This document shows, piece after piece, positions 25,039 through 33,944 of a stretch of 64,000 nucleotides of DNA. Made by a program: the position numbers and the translations under genes. Each line of letters opens with the position of its first letter. The first letter of the stretch is position 1. Below the pieces are notes generated by a model, which did not search any database, was not told where the DNA came from, and saw only the letters and a program-made list of their open reading frames with translations. Source of the stretch: RGIG8124 sp045130665 (GTDB taxonomy: Bacteria; Bacillota; Clostridia; Christensenellales; CAG-917); contig JBGUQC010000003.1 of the NCBI GenBank assembly GCA_045130665.1, positions 124,001-188,000 on the forward strand, in the 5' to 3' direction.

Positions 25039-25078
25039 CACTATAAAGAAATAGTGCAATTACCTTAATGTAATTAAG
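25039..25078 (+). promoter_or_regulatory. Two further inverted repeats in the his leader
   Basis: CACTAT (25039-25044) with ATAGTG (25051-25056), and CTTAAT (25064-25069) with ATTAAG (25073-25078), the latter reaching the SD. They may be extra operator sites or small RNA hairpins. No T-box or leader peptide with repeated His codons is visible. Confidence 0.35.
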
Positions 25079-25089
25079 AGGAGAATAAA

Positions 25090-25362
25090 ATGACTTTATA
25101 CGAAGTATTAAGCAAAATCGAAACACCAGAAGAATTTGAGCTATTCTTCCAAGACCTTTGCACTTATGCAGAGATAGATAACCTTTCTCAAAGAGTAGAA
25201 GCTGCACAATTATTATTAAAAGGTGGCACATACAATGAGGTTATTAAAGAGGCTCAAATTTCATCTGCAACATTGAGTAGAGTTTCACGTTGTATAAGAC
25301 ACGGAAGTGGCGGATATTCAAAAATTTTAAAGAACATTTTAGACAACGAGAAAAATGATTAA
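25090..25362 (+). CDS. hisR: YerC/YecD-type TrpR-family regulator, likely HisR
   Basis: A 90-residue protein of the TrpR/YerC family. A helical N-terminus (MTLYEVLSKIETPEEF) is followed by the helix-turn-helix in TYNEVIKEAQISSATLSRVS, ending RHGSGGY. The family's Firmicutes members at the head of his operons are predicted histidine-responsive repressors; here the gene lies 33 bases before hisZ, on the operon's only visible promoter, which has a palindrome in its spacer. The symbol rests on family and position, not on direct proof. SD GAGGAG is strong. Confidence 0.8.
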   Translation: MTLYEVLSKIETPEEFELFFQDLCTYAEIDNLSQRVEAAQLLLKGGTYNEVIKEAQISSATLSRVSRCIRHGSGGYSKILKNILDNEKND

Positions 25363-25395
25363 TTTTGCAGAATAAGGGGTTTAAGTAGGTGAATT

Positions 25396-26319
25396 ATGTT
25401 AATTAACACAGAGAAATTGCAAAAAGACGAACAAGTATATCTTGAGATGCAACAACAGTTTGAAGCTAAGGGATACTCTCTATATAAGATGAGAAGATTC
25501 GAAGAATATTCCCTATATTTAGAGAACAAAAAGTTTTTAAATGGTGAGAATGTTATTACTTTCAATGATATGCATGGGAAACTAATGGCTCTAAAACCAG
25601 ACGTAACATTATCTATTGTAAAGAATGCAAGAGATGAGGATGAAAAAGTTTACTATAGAGAGAGTGTATATAGATTTGATCCAGCAACCTCTTCTTTCAA
25701 AGAGATCAATCAATTGGGTTTAGAGTTCATAGGTAATATTAAAATCGAAGATGCTGAGCAAATTTGCTATCTTGCAGAGGAATGTTTATCCGTTATAGAT
25801 AAAAAGTTCATCTTTGCACTATCACACATGGGTATCATTACTGGAATTATTAAGGCAATGGGTATCGGTGCAGATAAACAAGATGAAGTTATTAAAGCTA
25901 TTAAAGCTAAAAACTTCGAAGCTTTGGCAGATATTGGTAAAGAAAATGGCACAGATGCAGGTATCTTAGATAAAATTAAAGAGTTATTCGATTCTCCAAC
26001 AGATTTTGAGGATGCAATAAAGGTATTAAAAAATATGAATCTTAATGAAGACATAGATATGGCAGTCTCAGAATTAGAAAAGATATATAAAACAGCAAGA
26101 AAAGGTGGCAGAGGCGATGGCGTTAAACTAGACTTCACTATTATTAACGATGTTGCTTATTATAACGGAGTTATATTCCAAGGATTTGTATCTAAAATAC
26201 CACGTCCAATACTTAGTGGTGGTAGATATGACAAACTTCTTGAGAAGTTTAACAAACAAAAAGGTGCAATGGGATTTGCTTTATCATTAAGTGAATTAGC
26301 CATTTATAACAAAAAATAA
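25396..26319 (+). CDS. hisZ: ATP phosphoribosyltransferase regulatory subunit
   Basis: A 307-residue paralogue of histidyl-tRNA synthetase lacking aminoacylation. It shows LKPDVTLSIVKN, YYRESVYRFD and the closing SGGRYDKLLEKF motif of the class II fold. HisZ is needed with the short form of HisG, and a 207-residue HisG follows 8 bases later. At 307 residues it is shorter than true HisRS (about 420), and no anticodon-binding domain is present, which supports HisZ. Confidence 0.92.
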   Translation: MLINTEKLQKDEQVYLEMQQQFEAKGYSLYKMRRFEEYSLYLENKKFLNGENVITFNDMHGKLMALKPDVTLSIVKNARDEDEKVYYRESVYRFDPATSSFKEINQLGLEFIGNIKIEDAEQICYLAEECLSVIDKKFIFALSHMGIITGIIKAMGIGADKQDEVIKAIKAKNFEALADIGKENGTDAGILDKIKELFDSPTDFEDAIKVLKNMNLNEDIDMAVSELEKIYKTARKGGRGDGVKLDFTIINDVAYYNGVIFQGFVSKIPRPILSGGRYDKLLEKFNKQKGAMGFALSLSELAIYNKK

Positions 26320-26327
26320 GGATAGTT

Positions 26328-26951
26328 ATGATTAATATAGCATTGCCAAAGGGCAGATTAGGTAATAAAGCATATAAATTATTAGAGGACTGTGGCTATA
26401 CAGTAACAGATCTAATGGAAGATAGCAGAAAACTCGTTTTCGAAAACGAGTCTTCTGGAGTTAGATATTTCTTGGTAAAACCAACAGATGTTCCTGTATA
26501 TGTAAGCTATGGTGTAGCAGATTTAGGTGTTGTAGGTAAGGATGTACTTATTGAAAGCAACGCAGATGTATATTCTCTAATGGATTTAGGAATTGGGAAG
26601 TGCAAAATGTGCGTAGCAGCAAAGAATGAATGGGTTGAAGATAAGTCCAGACCAATTATTGTTGCAACAAAGTTCCCAAATATAGCAACAGAGTATTATG
26701 CAAAAGAAGATAGAGATATAGAAATCATTAAATTATATGGATCTATTGAACTTGCACCTATCTTGGGCATGTCAGATGTCATCGTAGATATAGTCGAAAC
26801 GGGCACTACGTTGCGTGAGAACAATCTCAAGGTCTTCGAAGAGATAATGCCTTTGTCAGCGCAGTTAATCGCAAATAAGACAAATTACAAGTTCAAAGAG
26901 AAGGAAATAAGAGAAGTTGTTGCAAAACTTAAGGAGGCTATTAAAAAATGA
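26328..26951 (+). CDS. hisG: ATP phosphoribosyltransferase catalytic subunit, short form
   Basis: This 207-residue enzyme makes the first committed step, ATP plus PRPP to phosphoribosyl-ATP. MINIALPKGRLG starts it, VSYGVADLGVVGKDVL and DIVETGTTLRENNL (the PRPP loop) follow. The C-terminal ACT-like regulatory domain of long HisG is absent, so feedback by histidine should act through HisZ. It overlaps hisD by ATGA. Confidence 0.96.
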   Translation: MINIALPKGRLGNKAYKLLEDCGYTVTDLMEDSRKLVFENESSGVRYFLVKPTDVPVYVSYGVADLGVVGKDVLIESNADVYSLMDLGIGKCKMCVAAKNEWVEDKSRPIIVATKFPNIATEYYAKEDRDIEIIKLYGSIELAPILGMSDVIVDIVETGTTLRENNLKVFEEIMPLSAQLIANKTNYKFKEKEIREVVAKLKEAIKK

Positions 26952-28225
26952 TTAGAATTATAGACTCAGATAAGATTGATATGAAAGAAATCCTCAATAG
27001 AGAGATACAATCATATGTTGAATATGAGAATATTGTAAGAGGAATTATTCTTGAAGTTAGAAAAAATGGCGATAACGCTTTAAAGGATTTCGCACTTAAG
27101 TTCGACAAAGTCGAACTAGATTCACTTGTTGTATCAGATGCTGAGTTCGAAGAAGCTATGAATACAATAGATCCAGAACTTAAGGCAGTTATTGAAAAGA
27201 GTGCAGCAAATATCAAGGCCTTCCATGAAGCACAAGTAAGGAAAGGTTTCGAACTTAAAAAAGAGGGCGGAATTGTTTTAGGACAAAAGATATCTCCAAT
27301 TGAAAACGTTGGTATCTATGTTCCAGGTGGTACAGCAAGTTATCCAAGTACAGTACTTATGAACGCAATTCCAGCTAGTATAGCTGGGGTACCAAATATT
27401 TATATGTGTACACCACCTCAAAAAGATGGAAAAATTAAGCCAGCAATATTAGTAGCTGCAAAAATATCTGGAGTAAAGACAGTATTTAAGGTTGGTGGAG
27501 CTGGTGCAATAGCAGCTTTTGCATATGGAACACAAACAATACCAAGAGTAGATAAGATTGTAGGACCAGGAAATATTTTCGTTGCTTTAGCAAAGAAGGA
27601 AGTTTTTGGAACAGTTGGCATTGATATGGTTGCTGGACCAACAGAAATCTTGGTAATTGCAGATGAAACAGCAAATCCTAAGTTTGTAGCAGCAGATATT
27701 CTATCTCAAGCAGAACATGATAAGCTTGCAACTCCAGTTTTGGTTACAAATAGCGAAGATTTGGCAGTTTCAGTACAACAAGAGATAAAAGAACAACTAA
27801 AAGACCTTCCAAGAGAGGAAATTGCATCCACATCTTTAGATGACAATGGAAAAATCATTATTGCAAAGGACTTGGATAAGGTTATAGAGATAGCAAATGC
27901 AATAGCTCCAGAACACTTAGAGGTATGTATGAAGGATCCATTTAAGGTTTTGGATAAGATAAAGAATGCAGGATCAGTATTCCTTGGTATGTATTCACCA
28001 GAATCTCTAGGAGATTACTTTGCAGGACCTAACCACACACTTCCAACAAGTGGTAGCGCAAGATTTTCATCTGCTTTAGGTGTAGATGACTTCGTAAAGA
28101 AGACACAATATATCTATTACACAGAGAAAGAACTTGAAAAGGTATCTCAAGATATAGCAAAGTTTGCAGATAGTGAAGGATTACACGGACATGCAAAGGC
28201 AGCAACAATAAGATTTGAAAAGTAG
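26948..28225 (+). CDS. hisD: Histidinol dehydrogenase
   Basis: A 425-residue Zn enzyme that oxidises histidinol to histidine with two NAD+. Seen are GIYVPGGTASYPSTVLM, GGAGAIAAFAYGT, VDKIVGPGN, ILSQAEHD and the late LPTSGSARF, all family landmarks including Zn and catalytic His regions. Length is typical. It is translationally coupled to hisG. Confidence 0.97.
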   Translation: MIRIIDSDKIDMKEILNREIQSYVEYENIVRGIILEVRKNGDNALKDFALKFDKVELDSLVVSDAEFEEAMNTIDPELKAVIEKSAANIKAFHEAQVRKGFELKKEGGIVLGQKISPIENVGIYVPGGTASYPSTVLMNAIPASIAGVPNIYMCTPPQKDGKIKPAILVAAKISGVKTVFKVGGAGAIAAFAYGTQTIPRVDKIVGPGNIFVALAKKEVFGTVGIDMVAGPTEILVIADETANPKFVAADILSQAEHDKLATPVLVTNSEDLAVSVQQEIKEQLKDLPREEIASTSLDDNGKIIIAKDLDKVIEIANAIAPEHLEVCMKDPFKVLDKIKNAGSVFLGMYSPESLGDYFAGPNHTLPTSGSARFSSALGVDDFVKKTQYIYYTEKELEKVSQDIAKFADSEGLHGHAKAATIRFEK

Positions 28226-28233
28226 AGGTTAAT

Positions 28234-29328
28234 ATGAGTAAATATTTTAGTGAAAAGTTTAAAGATCTAGAGCCATATGTTCCTGGAGAACAACCTCAAG
28301 ATAGGAAATACGTAAAACTCAATACAAATGAGTCTCCATTTCCACCATCTCAAAAGGTTATGGATGTAGTATCAAATTATGAGCTATCTATTCAAAACTT
28401 ATACTCAGATCCAACCGCTAAAAAATTGGTTGAATCTATAGCTAAATACTATACAAATTATGTCCAAGAAAGAGGCAAAAACTTTGTAATAGATAAGGAT
28501 AATGTAATAGTTTCAAATGGTTCAGATGAAGTGCTCGCATTTATCTTTAATGCATACACAGATAAGGACAAAGGAATGGCTTGTCCAGAGGTTGGATATG
28601 GTTTCTATCCTGTATTTTGTTCTCAATTAAATGTACCATTTGTTCCTGTTAAATTAAACGAAGATTTTAGCATAGATATTAGTAAATTTAATGGAATAGT
28701 AGAGAACATTACAATTGCTAATCCAAACGCACAAACGGGACTTTATATATCTGTTTCTGATATAAAAACATTGCTTTCTGAAAATACTAACAGATTAGTT
28801 ATTGTAGATGAAGCGTATTGTGACTTTGGTGGCGAATCAGCTGCAGTACTTCTTGATGAGTATCCAAATTTAATAGTTGTAAGCACTCTTTCTAAGTCTC
28901 GTCAACTAGCTGGTGCTCGTATAGGTTTTGCACTTGCATCTAAGGAGATAATTCAAGATCTAAATACCATAAAATATAGCTTCAACCCATACAATTTAAA
29001 TAGACTTTCTATCCTTATGGGTGCTGCTGCAATGGATGATGTAGAATACTTCAATAAAACACGTGAAGTTATCATGAAAAATAGGGATTATTTAAGAGGT
29101 GCTTTAATGGCTTTAGGCTTTAAGGTAACTGATTCTAAATCCAACTTTGTTTTGGCATCTACACCTAAGATGGGAGGTAAGGATTTATACCTAGCTTTAA
29201 AGCAAAAAGGTGTACTAGTTAGATTCCTTTCAGATGAATTATTGAAGGATTGGATAAGAATAACAATTGGTTCTATGGAACAAATAAACATTTTGATAAA
29301 CACAATAAAAGAAATATTGGGAGAATAA
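28234..29328 (+). CDS. hisC: Histidinol-phosphate aminotransferase
   Basis: A 364-residue fold type I PLP enzyme converting imidazole-acetol phosphate to histidinol phosphate. NTNESPFPPS starts the substrate region, NGSDEVL is near residue 90, and STLSKSRQLAGARIGF holds the PLP lysine near residue 228. RBS is weak (AGAGG). The hisB start lies two bases after its stop. Confidence 0.95.
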   Translation: MSKYFSEKFKDLEPYVPGEQPQDRKYVKLNTNESPFPPSQKVMDVVSNYELSIQNLYSDPTAKKLVESIAKYYTNYVQERGKNFVIDKDNVIVSNGSDEVLAFIFNAYTDKDKGMACPEVGYGFYPVFCSQLNVPFVPVKLNEDFSIDISKFNGIVENITIANPNAQTGLYISVSDIKTLLSENTNRLVIVDEAYCDFGGESAAVLLDEYPNLIVVSTLSKSRQLAGARIGFALASKEIIQDLNTIKYSFNPYNLNRLSILMGAAAMDDVEYFNKTREVIMKNRDYLRGALMALGFKVTDSKSNFVLASTPKMGGKDLYLALKQKGVLVRFLSDELLKDWIRITIGSMEQINILINTIKEILGE

Positions 29329-29330
29329 AT

Positions 29331-29945
29331 ATGAGACAAGCAACTATAACTCGTAAAACTAATGAAACAGATATAGTAATTAACCTCAACATAGATGGAA
29401 CAGGCAATTACTTATCTAAAGATGGCAAGAGTCTAATAGATACAGGCTGTGGTTTCTTCAATCACATGATGGAACTATTTACCAAACATGCATGTATAGA
29501 TTTATCTATATCATGCAAGGGAGATACAGAGGTAGATTTCCACCACTCCATAGAAGATATAGGTATTTGTCTTGGTATGGCATATAAGCAAGCATTAGGA
29601 GATAAAAAGGGCATAAATAGATATGGCTGGATACTTCTTCCAATGGATGAGACATTAATAATGTCTGCAATAGATTTTTCAGATAGAGGAATGCTTTGCT
29701 TTAATGTTGAATTCCCAAATGAATACAAAGTAGGAGATTTGGATACAGAACTTGTAGAGGAATTCATGATAGCCTTTGCAAGAAATGCAGGAATCACACT
29801 CCACATCGAAAAATTTGCAGGAACAAATATACACCACATTGTTGAAGGTATCTTCAAAGCTCTTGCAAGATGCTTGAAACAAGCATGTGCTATGGATCCA
29901 ATCAATCCAAACGCAATACCATCCACCAAAGGAAAATTAGCATGA
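29331..29945 (+). CDS. hisB: Imidazoleglycerol-phosphate dehydratase
   Basis: A 204-residue monofunctional HisB. Metal-binding motifs DTGCGFFNHMMELF and DFHHSIEDIGI are seen, with a second set in NIHHIVEGIFKALAR. I start at ATG 29331, which follows GGGAG and gives the usual MRQATITRKT; a longer frame running back into hisC has no SD. The stop overlaps hisH in ATGA. No phosphatase domain is fused, so histidinol phosphatase must be elsewhere; none was recognised here. Confidence 0.95.
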   Translation: MRQATITRKTNETDIVINLNIDGTGNYLSKDGKSLIDTGCGFFNHMMELFTKHACIDLSISCKGDTEVDFHHSIEDIGICLGMAYKQALGDKKGINRYGWILLPMDETLIMSAIDFSDRGMLCFNVEFPNEYKVGDLDTELVEEFMIAFARNAGITLHIEKFAGTNIHHIVEGIFKALARCLKQACAMDPINPNAIPSTKGKLA

Positions 29946-30547
29946 TAGCAATAATAGATTATGGCGTAGGAAATTTATTTTCCTTAAAAAGCTCTCTTGA
30001 ATATCTTGGATTAGAGGCTAAAATCACTGCAGATGAACAGGAAATACGTTCTGCAGATAAGATTATATTGCCAGGCGTAGGCGCTTTTGGAGACGCAATC
30101 AAGAAGTTAGAGAGCACTGCTCTTATTCCAGTTATCAAGGAAGAGATTAAAAAGAAGCCACTTTTAGGTATTTGTTTGGGTATGCAATTACTTTTAGATA
30201 AGTCTTATGAGTTCGGCGAATATTATGGTTTAGGCCTCATTCCAGGTGAAGTTGTACCATTTGATATTCCAAAGGAATATAAGGTACCACATATGGGTTG
30301 GAATTCACTAGATATCAAACAAAAGGATTGTGCGCTTTTAAAGAATACTGAAGATGGTGAGTATGTATATTATGTACACTCATATTATGCAAAGACAGAA
30401 CCTAAATATATTGCAGCAACATCTAACTATTGTATAGATGTTCCAGGCGTTATATTTAATGGCAATGTATATGGAGCACAATTCCACCCAGAAAAGAGTG
30501 GTGAGGTTGGACTCAAAATACTAAAGGCATTTGGAGAGATAAAATGA
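29942..30547 (+). CDS. hisH: Imidazole glycerol phosphate synthase, glutaminase subunit
   Basis: A 201-residue class I glutamine amidotransferase feeding ammonia to HisF. The start MIAIIDYGVGNLFSL is diagnostic; the nucleophile is in GICLGMQLL and the His-Glu pair in QFHPEKS. The start at 29942 is fixed by the ATGA overlap with hisB. It also overlaps hisA by ATGA. Confidence 0.96.
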   Translation: MIAIIDYGVGNLFSLKSSLEYLGLEAKITADEQEIRSADKIILPGVGAFGDAIKKLESTALIPVIKEEIKKKPLLGICLGMQLLLDKSYEFGEYYGLGLIPGEVVPFDIPKEYKVPHMGWNSLDIKQKDCALLKNTEDGEYVYYVHSYYAKTEPKYIAATSNYCIDVPGVIFNGNVYGAQFHPEKSGEVGLKILKAFGEIK

Positions 30548-31257
30548 TACTATTTCCAGCTATAGATATAAAAGATGGTAAAGTTGTACGTCTAAGACAA
30601 GGCAATTATGATGACATGAAGGTCTATGACCTTGATCCTATAGAAGTAGCCAATTCTTATAAAGAAGCAGGTGCAGAATGGATGCACATTGTAGATTTAG
30701 ATGGTGCAAAGACCGGAAAGACTATGAATTTCGGCATCATTACAGAGATTGTTAAGGCAACCAACATAAATGTTGAAGTAGGTGGTGGCATTAGAGATGC
30801 TGAAAGAATCAGAAACTACTTAAATGCTGGTGCAAAGAGAGTTATCTTAGGTACAGCCGCAATAGAGAATCCAGACTTTGTTAAGCTTATGCTTAAAGAC
30901 TATGCAGATAGCATTGCAATTGGCGTAGATGCTAGAGATGGATATGTTGCAATTCATGGTTGGAAACAAATTACATCTATGAAGAGTGAAGATTTCTGTT
31001 CAAGACTTGCAGATGATGGTTGCAAATATATCATTTATACAGACATTTCAAAGGATGGATTGTTACAAGGAACAAATCTAGAGGCATATAGCAAATTGTC
31101 TAAGCTAAAGCGTGTAAATATTACAGCATCTGGCGGTATTTCATCTGTAGATGAACTTAAGACATTAAAGAGCTATAAAATATATGGTGCAATCATAGGT
31201 AAAGCACTATATGAAAACAAGATAAACTTAAAAGAAGCTTTGGAGGCTTTAAAGTAA
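30544..31257 (+). CDS. hisA: ProFAR isomerase
   Basis: A 237-residue TIM barrel that isomerises ProFAR to PRFAR. LFPAIDIKDGKVVRLRQG holds the first catalytic Asp; VDLDGA, GGGIRDAERI and the second-half Asp in YTDISKDGLLQG are present. It has the usual length and is followed by hisF after one base. Confidence 0.96.
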   Translation: MILFPAIDIKDGKVVRLRQGNYDDMKVYDLDPIEVANSYKEAGAEWMHIVDLDGAKTGKTMNFGIITEIVKATNINVEVGGGIRDAERIRNYLNAGAKRVILGTAAIENPDFVKLMLKDYADSIAIGVDARDGYVAIHGWKQITSMKSEDFCSRLADDGCKYIIYTDISKDGLLQGTNLEAYSKLSKLKRVNITASGGISSVDELKTLKSYKIYGAIIGKALYENKINLKEALEALK

Positions 31258-31258
31258 T

Positions 31259-32017
31259 ATGTTAGCAAAAAGAATAATACCATGTTTGGATATTAGAAAC
31301 GGACGTGTTGTAAAGGGTGTTAAATTTGGCGATTTAAGAGATGTAGAAGATCCAGTTGAGATGGCCAAGTTCTATAATACATCTGGTGCAGACGAATTGG
31401 TTTTCTATGATATCACAGCATCTGCAGAAGGAAGAAAGTTATTCTCAGATACACTACGTAATGTAGCATCTCAAATATTTATTCCTTTAACTGTTGGTGG
31501 TGGCATATCTACTGTTGAAGATTTCGACAGAGTTCTTAAATGTGGTGCAGACAAAGTTAGTGTAAATTCTGGTGCTATTGGCAACCCAAGCATCATAAAT
31601 GATGCTGCGCAAAAATATGGTTCACAATGCGTAGTACTTTCAATGGATATAAAGAGAGTAAACGGCAAGTTTGAATTATTTGCAAAAGGTGGCAGAGTTC
31701 CAACAGGAATAGATGCTATTGAATGGGCATATAAAGGACAAGAAGAAGGTGCTGGTGAATTAGTTGTAAATAGCATAGATACAGATGGCGTTAAAAAAGG
31801 CTTTGATATCGAAATGTTAGATGCTATTTGTAAAAGAGTATCTATACCAGTTATTGCATCTGGTGGTGCAGGTTGTTCTCAGGATTTCACAACCTTATTT
31901 AAGACACTTCCAAAGGTTGATGCAGGACTTGCAGCAAGCATTTTCCACTTCAAAGAAGTGGACATTAAAGACTTAAAGAAAGAGTTAAGAGCAAACGGAA
32001 TAGAAGTTAGAATATAA
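31259..32017 (+). CDS. hisF: Imidazole glycerol phosphate synthase, cyclase subunit
   Basis: A 252-residue TIM barrel pairing with HisH to make IGP and AICAR. RIIPCLDIRNGRVVKGVKF and NSIDTDGVKKGFD give the two catalytic Asp residues; PLTVGGGIST and VIASGGAG are phosphate-binding. Full length and in canonical position. Confidence 0.97.
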   Translation: MLAKRIIPCLDIRNGRVVKGVKFGDLRDVEDPVEMAKFYNTSGADELVFYDITASAEGRKLFSDTLRNVASQIFIPLTVGGGISTVEDFDRVLKCGADKVSVNSGAIGNPSIINDAAQKYGSQCVVLSMDIKRVNGKFELFAKGGRVPTGIDAIEWAYKGQEEGAGELVVNSIDTDGVKKGFDIEMLDAICKRVSIPVIASGGAGCSQDFTTLFKTLPKVDAGLAASIFHFKEVDIKDLKKELRANGIEVRI

Positions 32018-32031
32018 TTTGGAGATAGAAT

Positions 32032-32685
32032 ATGATAAACGTAGAAGAATTAAAATTTGATAGCAACGGCTTAATCCCAGCAGTAGTTCAAGACCATTAT
32101 TCAAAGAAGGTTTTAACTGTTGCATACATGAACAAAGAAAGCCTCAAGATGAGCATGGAAAAAGGTTTGACAACCTTTTGGAGCAGATCTAGAAACTGTT
32201 TCTGGACAAAAGGTGAGAGCAGCGGCAATTATCAACACATAGTTGCAATTACAGCAGACTGTGATAAAGATGCACTTGTTGTAGATGTAATTAAAGATGG
32301 TCCAGCTTGCCACCTCAACATGGATTCATGCTTTGATGGTGAAAATATCGTTTATGTATCAGATGAATATAAGCAGTTCTCACTAGATGCATTATATGAA
32401 CTCATTAAAGGCAGAAAAACCAACCCACAAGAAGGTTCCTATACAACTTACCTTTTTGAAAAAGGTATGGATAAGATTTTAAAGAAAGTTGGCGAGGAAA
32501 GCACAGAGGTTATAGTTGCAGGAAAAGGCGGAAGCAAAGAAGAAACAATTTTTGAAATAAGTGATCTAGTTTATCATGCAATGGTTCTCATGGTTGAAAT
32601 GGGAATCTCAACAAAAGATATTCTTGCAGAACTTGAAAAGAGACATGTAATAGACAAGAAGGTCAAGCAAGAAACAATGAAATAA
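32032..32685 (+). CDS. hisIE: Bifunctional phosphoribosyl-AMP cyclohydrolase / phosphoribosyl-ATP pyrophosphatase
   Basis: A 217-residue fusion for steps two and three of histidine synthesis. The HisI part (about 1-115) shows TTFWSRSRNCFWTKGESSGN and the DCDKDA metal site. The HisE part (about 120-217) shows SYTTYLFEKGMDKILKKVGE and ESTEVIVAGK with metal-binding Glu residues. It is the last gene of the operon, followed by a terminator 10 bases on. Confidence 0.96.
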   Translation: MINVEELKFDSNGLIPAVVQDHYSKKVLTVAYMNKESLKMSMEKGLTTFWSRSRNCFWTKGESSGNYQHIVAITADCDKDALVVDVIKDGPACHLNMDSCFDGENIVYVSDEYKQFSLDALYELIKGRKTNPQEGSYTTYLFEKGMDKILKKVGEESTEVIVAGKGGSKEETIFEISDLVYHAMVLMVEMGISTKDILAELEKRHVIDKKVKQETMK

Positions 32686-32694
32686 TTAAATATC

Positions 32695-32725
32695 GTGCAA
32701 ACTTAATAAAGGTTTGCACTTTATT
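32695..32725 (+). terminator. Terminator of the his operon
   Basis: GTGCAAAC (32695-32702) and GTTTGCAC (32712-32719) form a perfect 8-bp stem with a 9-base loop, followed by TTTATTT. Confidence 0.85.
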
Positions 32726-32742
32726 TATATAAATGCTAGAAT
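32714..32742 (+). promoter_or_regulatory. Putative promoter of the kinase-ACT-UPF0210 operon
   Basis: TTGCAC (32714-32719) and TAGAAT (32737-32742) are 17 bases apart. The -35 box is the right arm of the his terminator stem, so the terminator and the next promoter share bases. Confidence 0.5.
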
Positions 32743-32773
32743 TGTTGAAAATATAAAAAAAGGATAGTTTTGT

Positions 32774-33655
32774 ATGTTTATAGCGTTAAACGGTCAGTTA
32801 GGTAGTGGTAAAACGGCTCTTTGTGAATTATTCAAAACAAGAGACGGCTTTGACATTTTCAGTACGGGCAAGATTCAAAGAGAGTATGCAAACGAGCTTG
32901 GCATTACTACAATTGAGCTTAATGAGAGAAGTAAAACAGATTATTCTTACGACTACGCAATAGATGAAAGATTGAGACAATATGCTGAAAACAACCAAGA
33001 CAAAGACATAGTCTTTGATTCAAGAATGGCTTGGCATTTTGTTAAAAACATCTATAAGGTACACCTTCTTATTAGACCAGCAACAGCAGCAGATAGAGTA
33101 TTTGGAAAGAGAGAAAGCAAGGAAGAAACATATGCTTCTAAAGAAGAGGCTATGAAGGAACTTGTAAGAAGAAGAGATATTGAGAACGAAAGATATGACA
33201 AAATCTATAACGTTTGCATGTATGACTTCAACAACTACGATCTCGTTCTAGATACAACAAAACTCACACCTGAAGAAACATACTCAATTATCATTAGAGA
33301 AGCATCCAAGAGAGAGAAGGCAACTTATGTATCTCCAAATAACATTTACCCATCTTTAACAGCAGATAGTTTTTCTAAAGAAGAAGCAGAAGATATTACA
33401 TTAGATGAAATGCCAAAGATTAGAGCAATAAAGATTGGTGAGAACCTATTTATATATGGAGACCATAACAAAGTTATTGCTGCTAATATGGCAGACAAAA
33501 AATTAATAAAGATAGACAAAGTCTATACAGAGGAAGAAGACCTTCCAAACGGAAAGAAGGCAAAGGATTATATTGAGTCCACAAAAGAAGATATTGAAAA
33601 GTGGGAAAAGATTAATAACTTCACCTTCGATTTTTATCCAGAAAACATTAAATAG
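32774..33655 (+). CDS. Cytidylate-kinase-like P-loop protein
   Basis: A 293-residue protein. Residues 1 to about 185 resemble a (d)CMP/nucleoside-monophosphate kinase: Walker A GQLGSGKTALCELF at the N-terminus, DSRMAWHFV near residue 82, and an R-rich lid (RVFGKRESKEE, ELVRRRDIENERY). About 100 extra C-terminal residues (including IRAIKIGENLFIYGDHNK) have no motif I know and may bind a partner or second substrate. It lies directly before the ACT and UPF0210 genes. The true substrate is not certain. Confidence 0.75.
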   Translation: MFIALNGQLGSGKTALCELFKTRDGFDIFSTGKIQREYANELGITTIELNERSKTDYSYDYAIDERLRQYAENNQDKDIVFDSRMAWHFVKNIYKVHLLIRPATAADRVFGKRESKEETYASKEEAMKELVRRRDIENERYDKIYNVCMYDFNNYDLVLDTTKLTPEETYSIIIREASKREKATYVSPNNIYPSLTADSFSKEEAEDITLDEMPKIRAIKIGENLFIYGDHNKVIAANMADKKLIKIDKVYTEEEDLPNGKKAKDYIESTKEDIEKWEKINNFTFDFYPENIK

Positions 33656-33664
33656 AGGTTATAT

Positions 33665-33934
33665 ATGAGAGCAATAGTATCTGTTTTAGGAAAAGACACA
33701 AAAGGAATCATCGCAAATGTTTCCATGACATTATATAAACAAGATGTAAATATCATAGATATTTCACAAACAGTTTTAGAGAATGAATACTTCACAATGA
33801 TTATGCTTTGTGAAATGGATGAAAAGAAGAAAATTGAAGACGTATCCAAGGCATTAGATGTTGTAGCAAAAGAATTCCATGTAGAAATCAGAGTACAACA
33901 CGAAGACATTTTCAATTCAATGCACAGAATTTAA
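33665..33934 (+). CDS. ACT-domain protein (UPF0237/GcvR-like)
   Basis: An 89-residue protein that is a single ACT fold: MRAIVSVLGKDTKGIIANVS, then NIIDISQTVLENEYFTMIML. ACT domains bind small ligands, usually amino acids. In many Firmicutes this gene directly precedes a UPF0210 gene, as here (11-base gap), so the pair probably acts together. SD AGAGG. The function of the pair has not been established to my knowledge. Confidence 0.9.
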   Translation: MRAIVSVLGKDTKGIIANVSMTLYKQDVNIIDISQTVLENEYFTMIMLCEMDEKKKIEDVSKALDVVAKEFHVEIRVQHEDIFNSMHRI

Positions 33935-33944
33935 TAGGTGAGAT

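Noticed and set aside
29250..29945. Longer hisB starting inside hisC
   Set aside because: The ATG at 29331 has an SD and matches the normal HisB N-terminus; the extension has neither.
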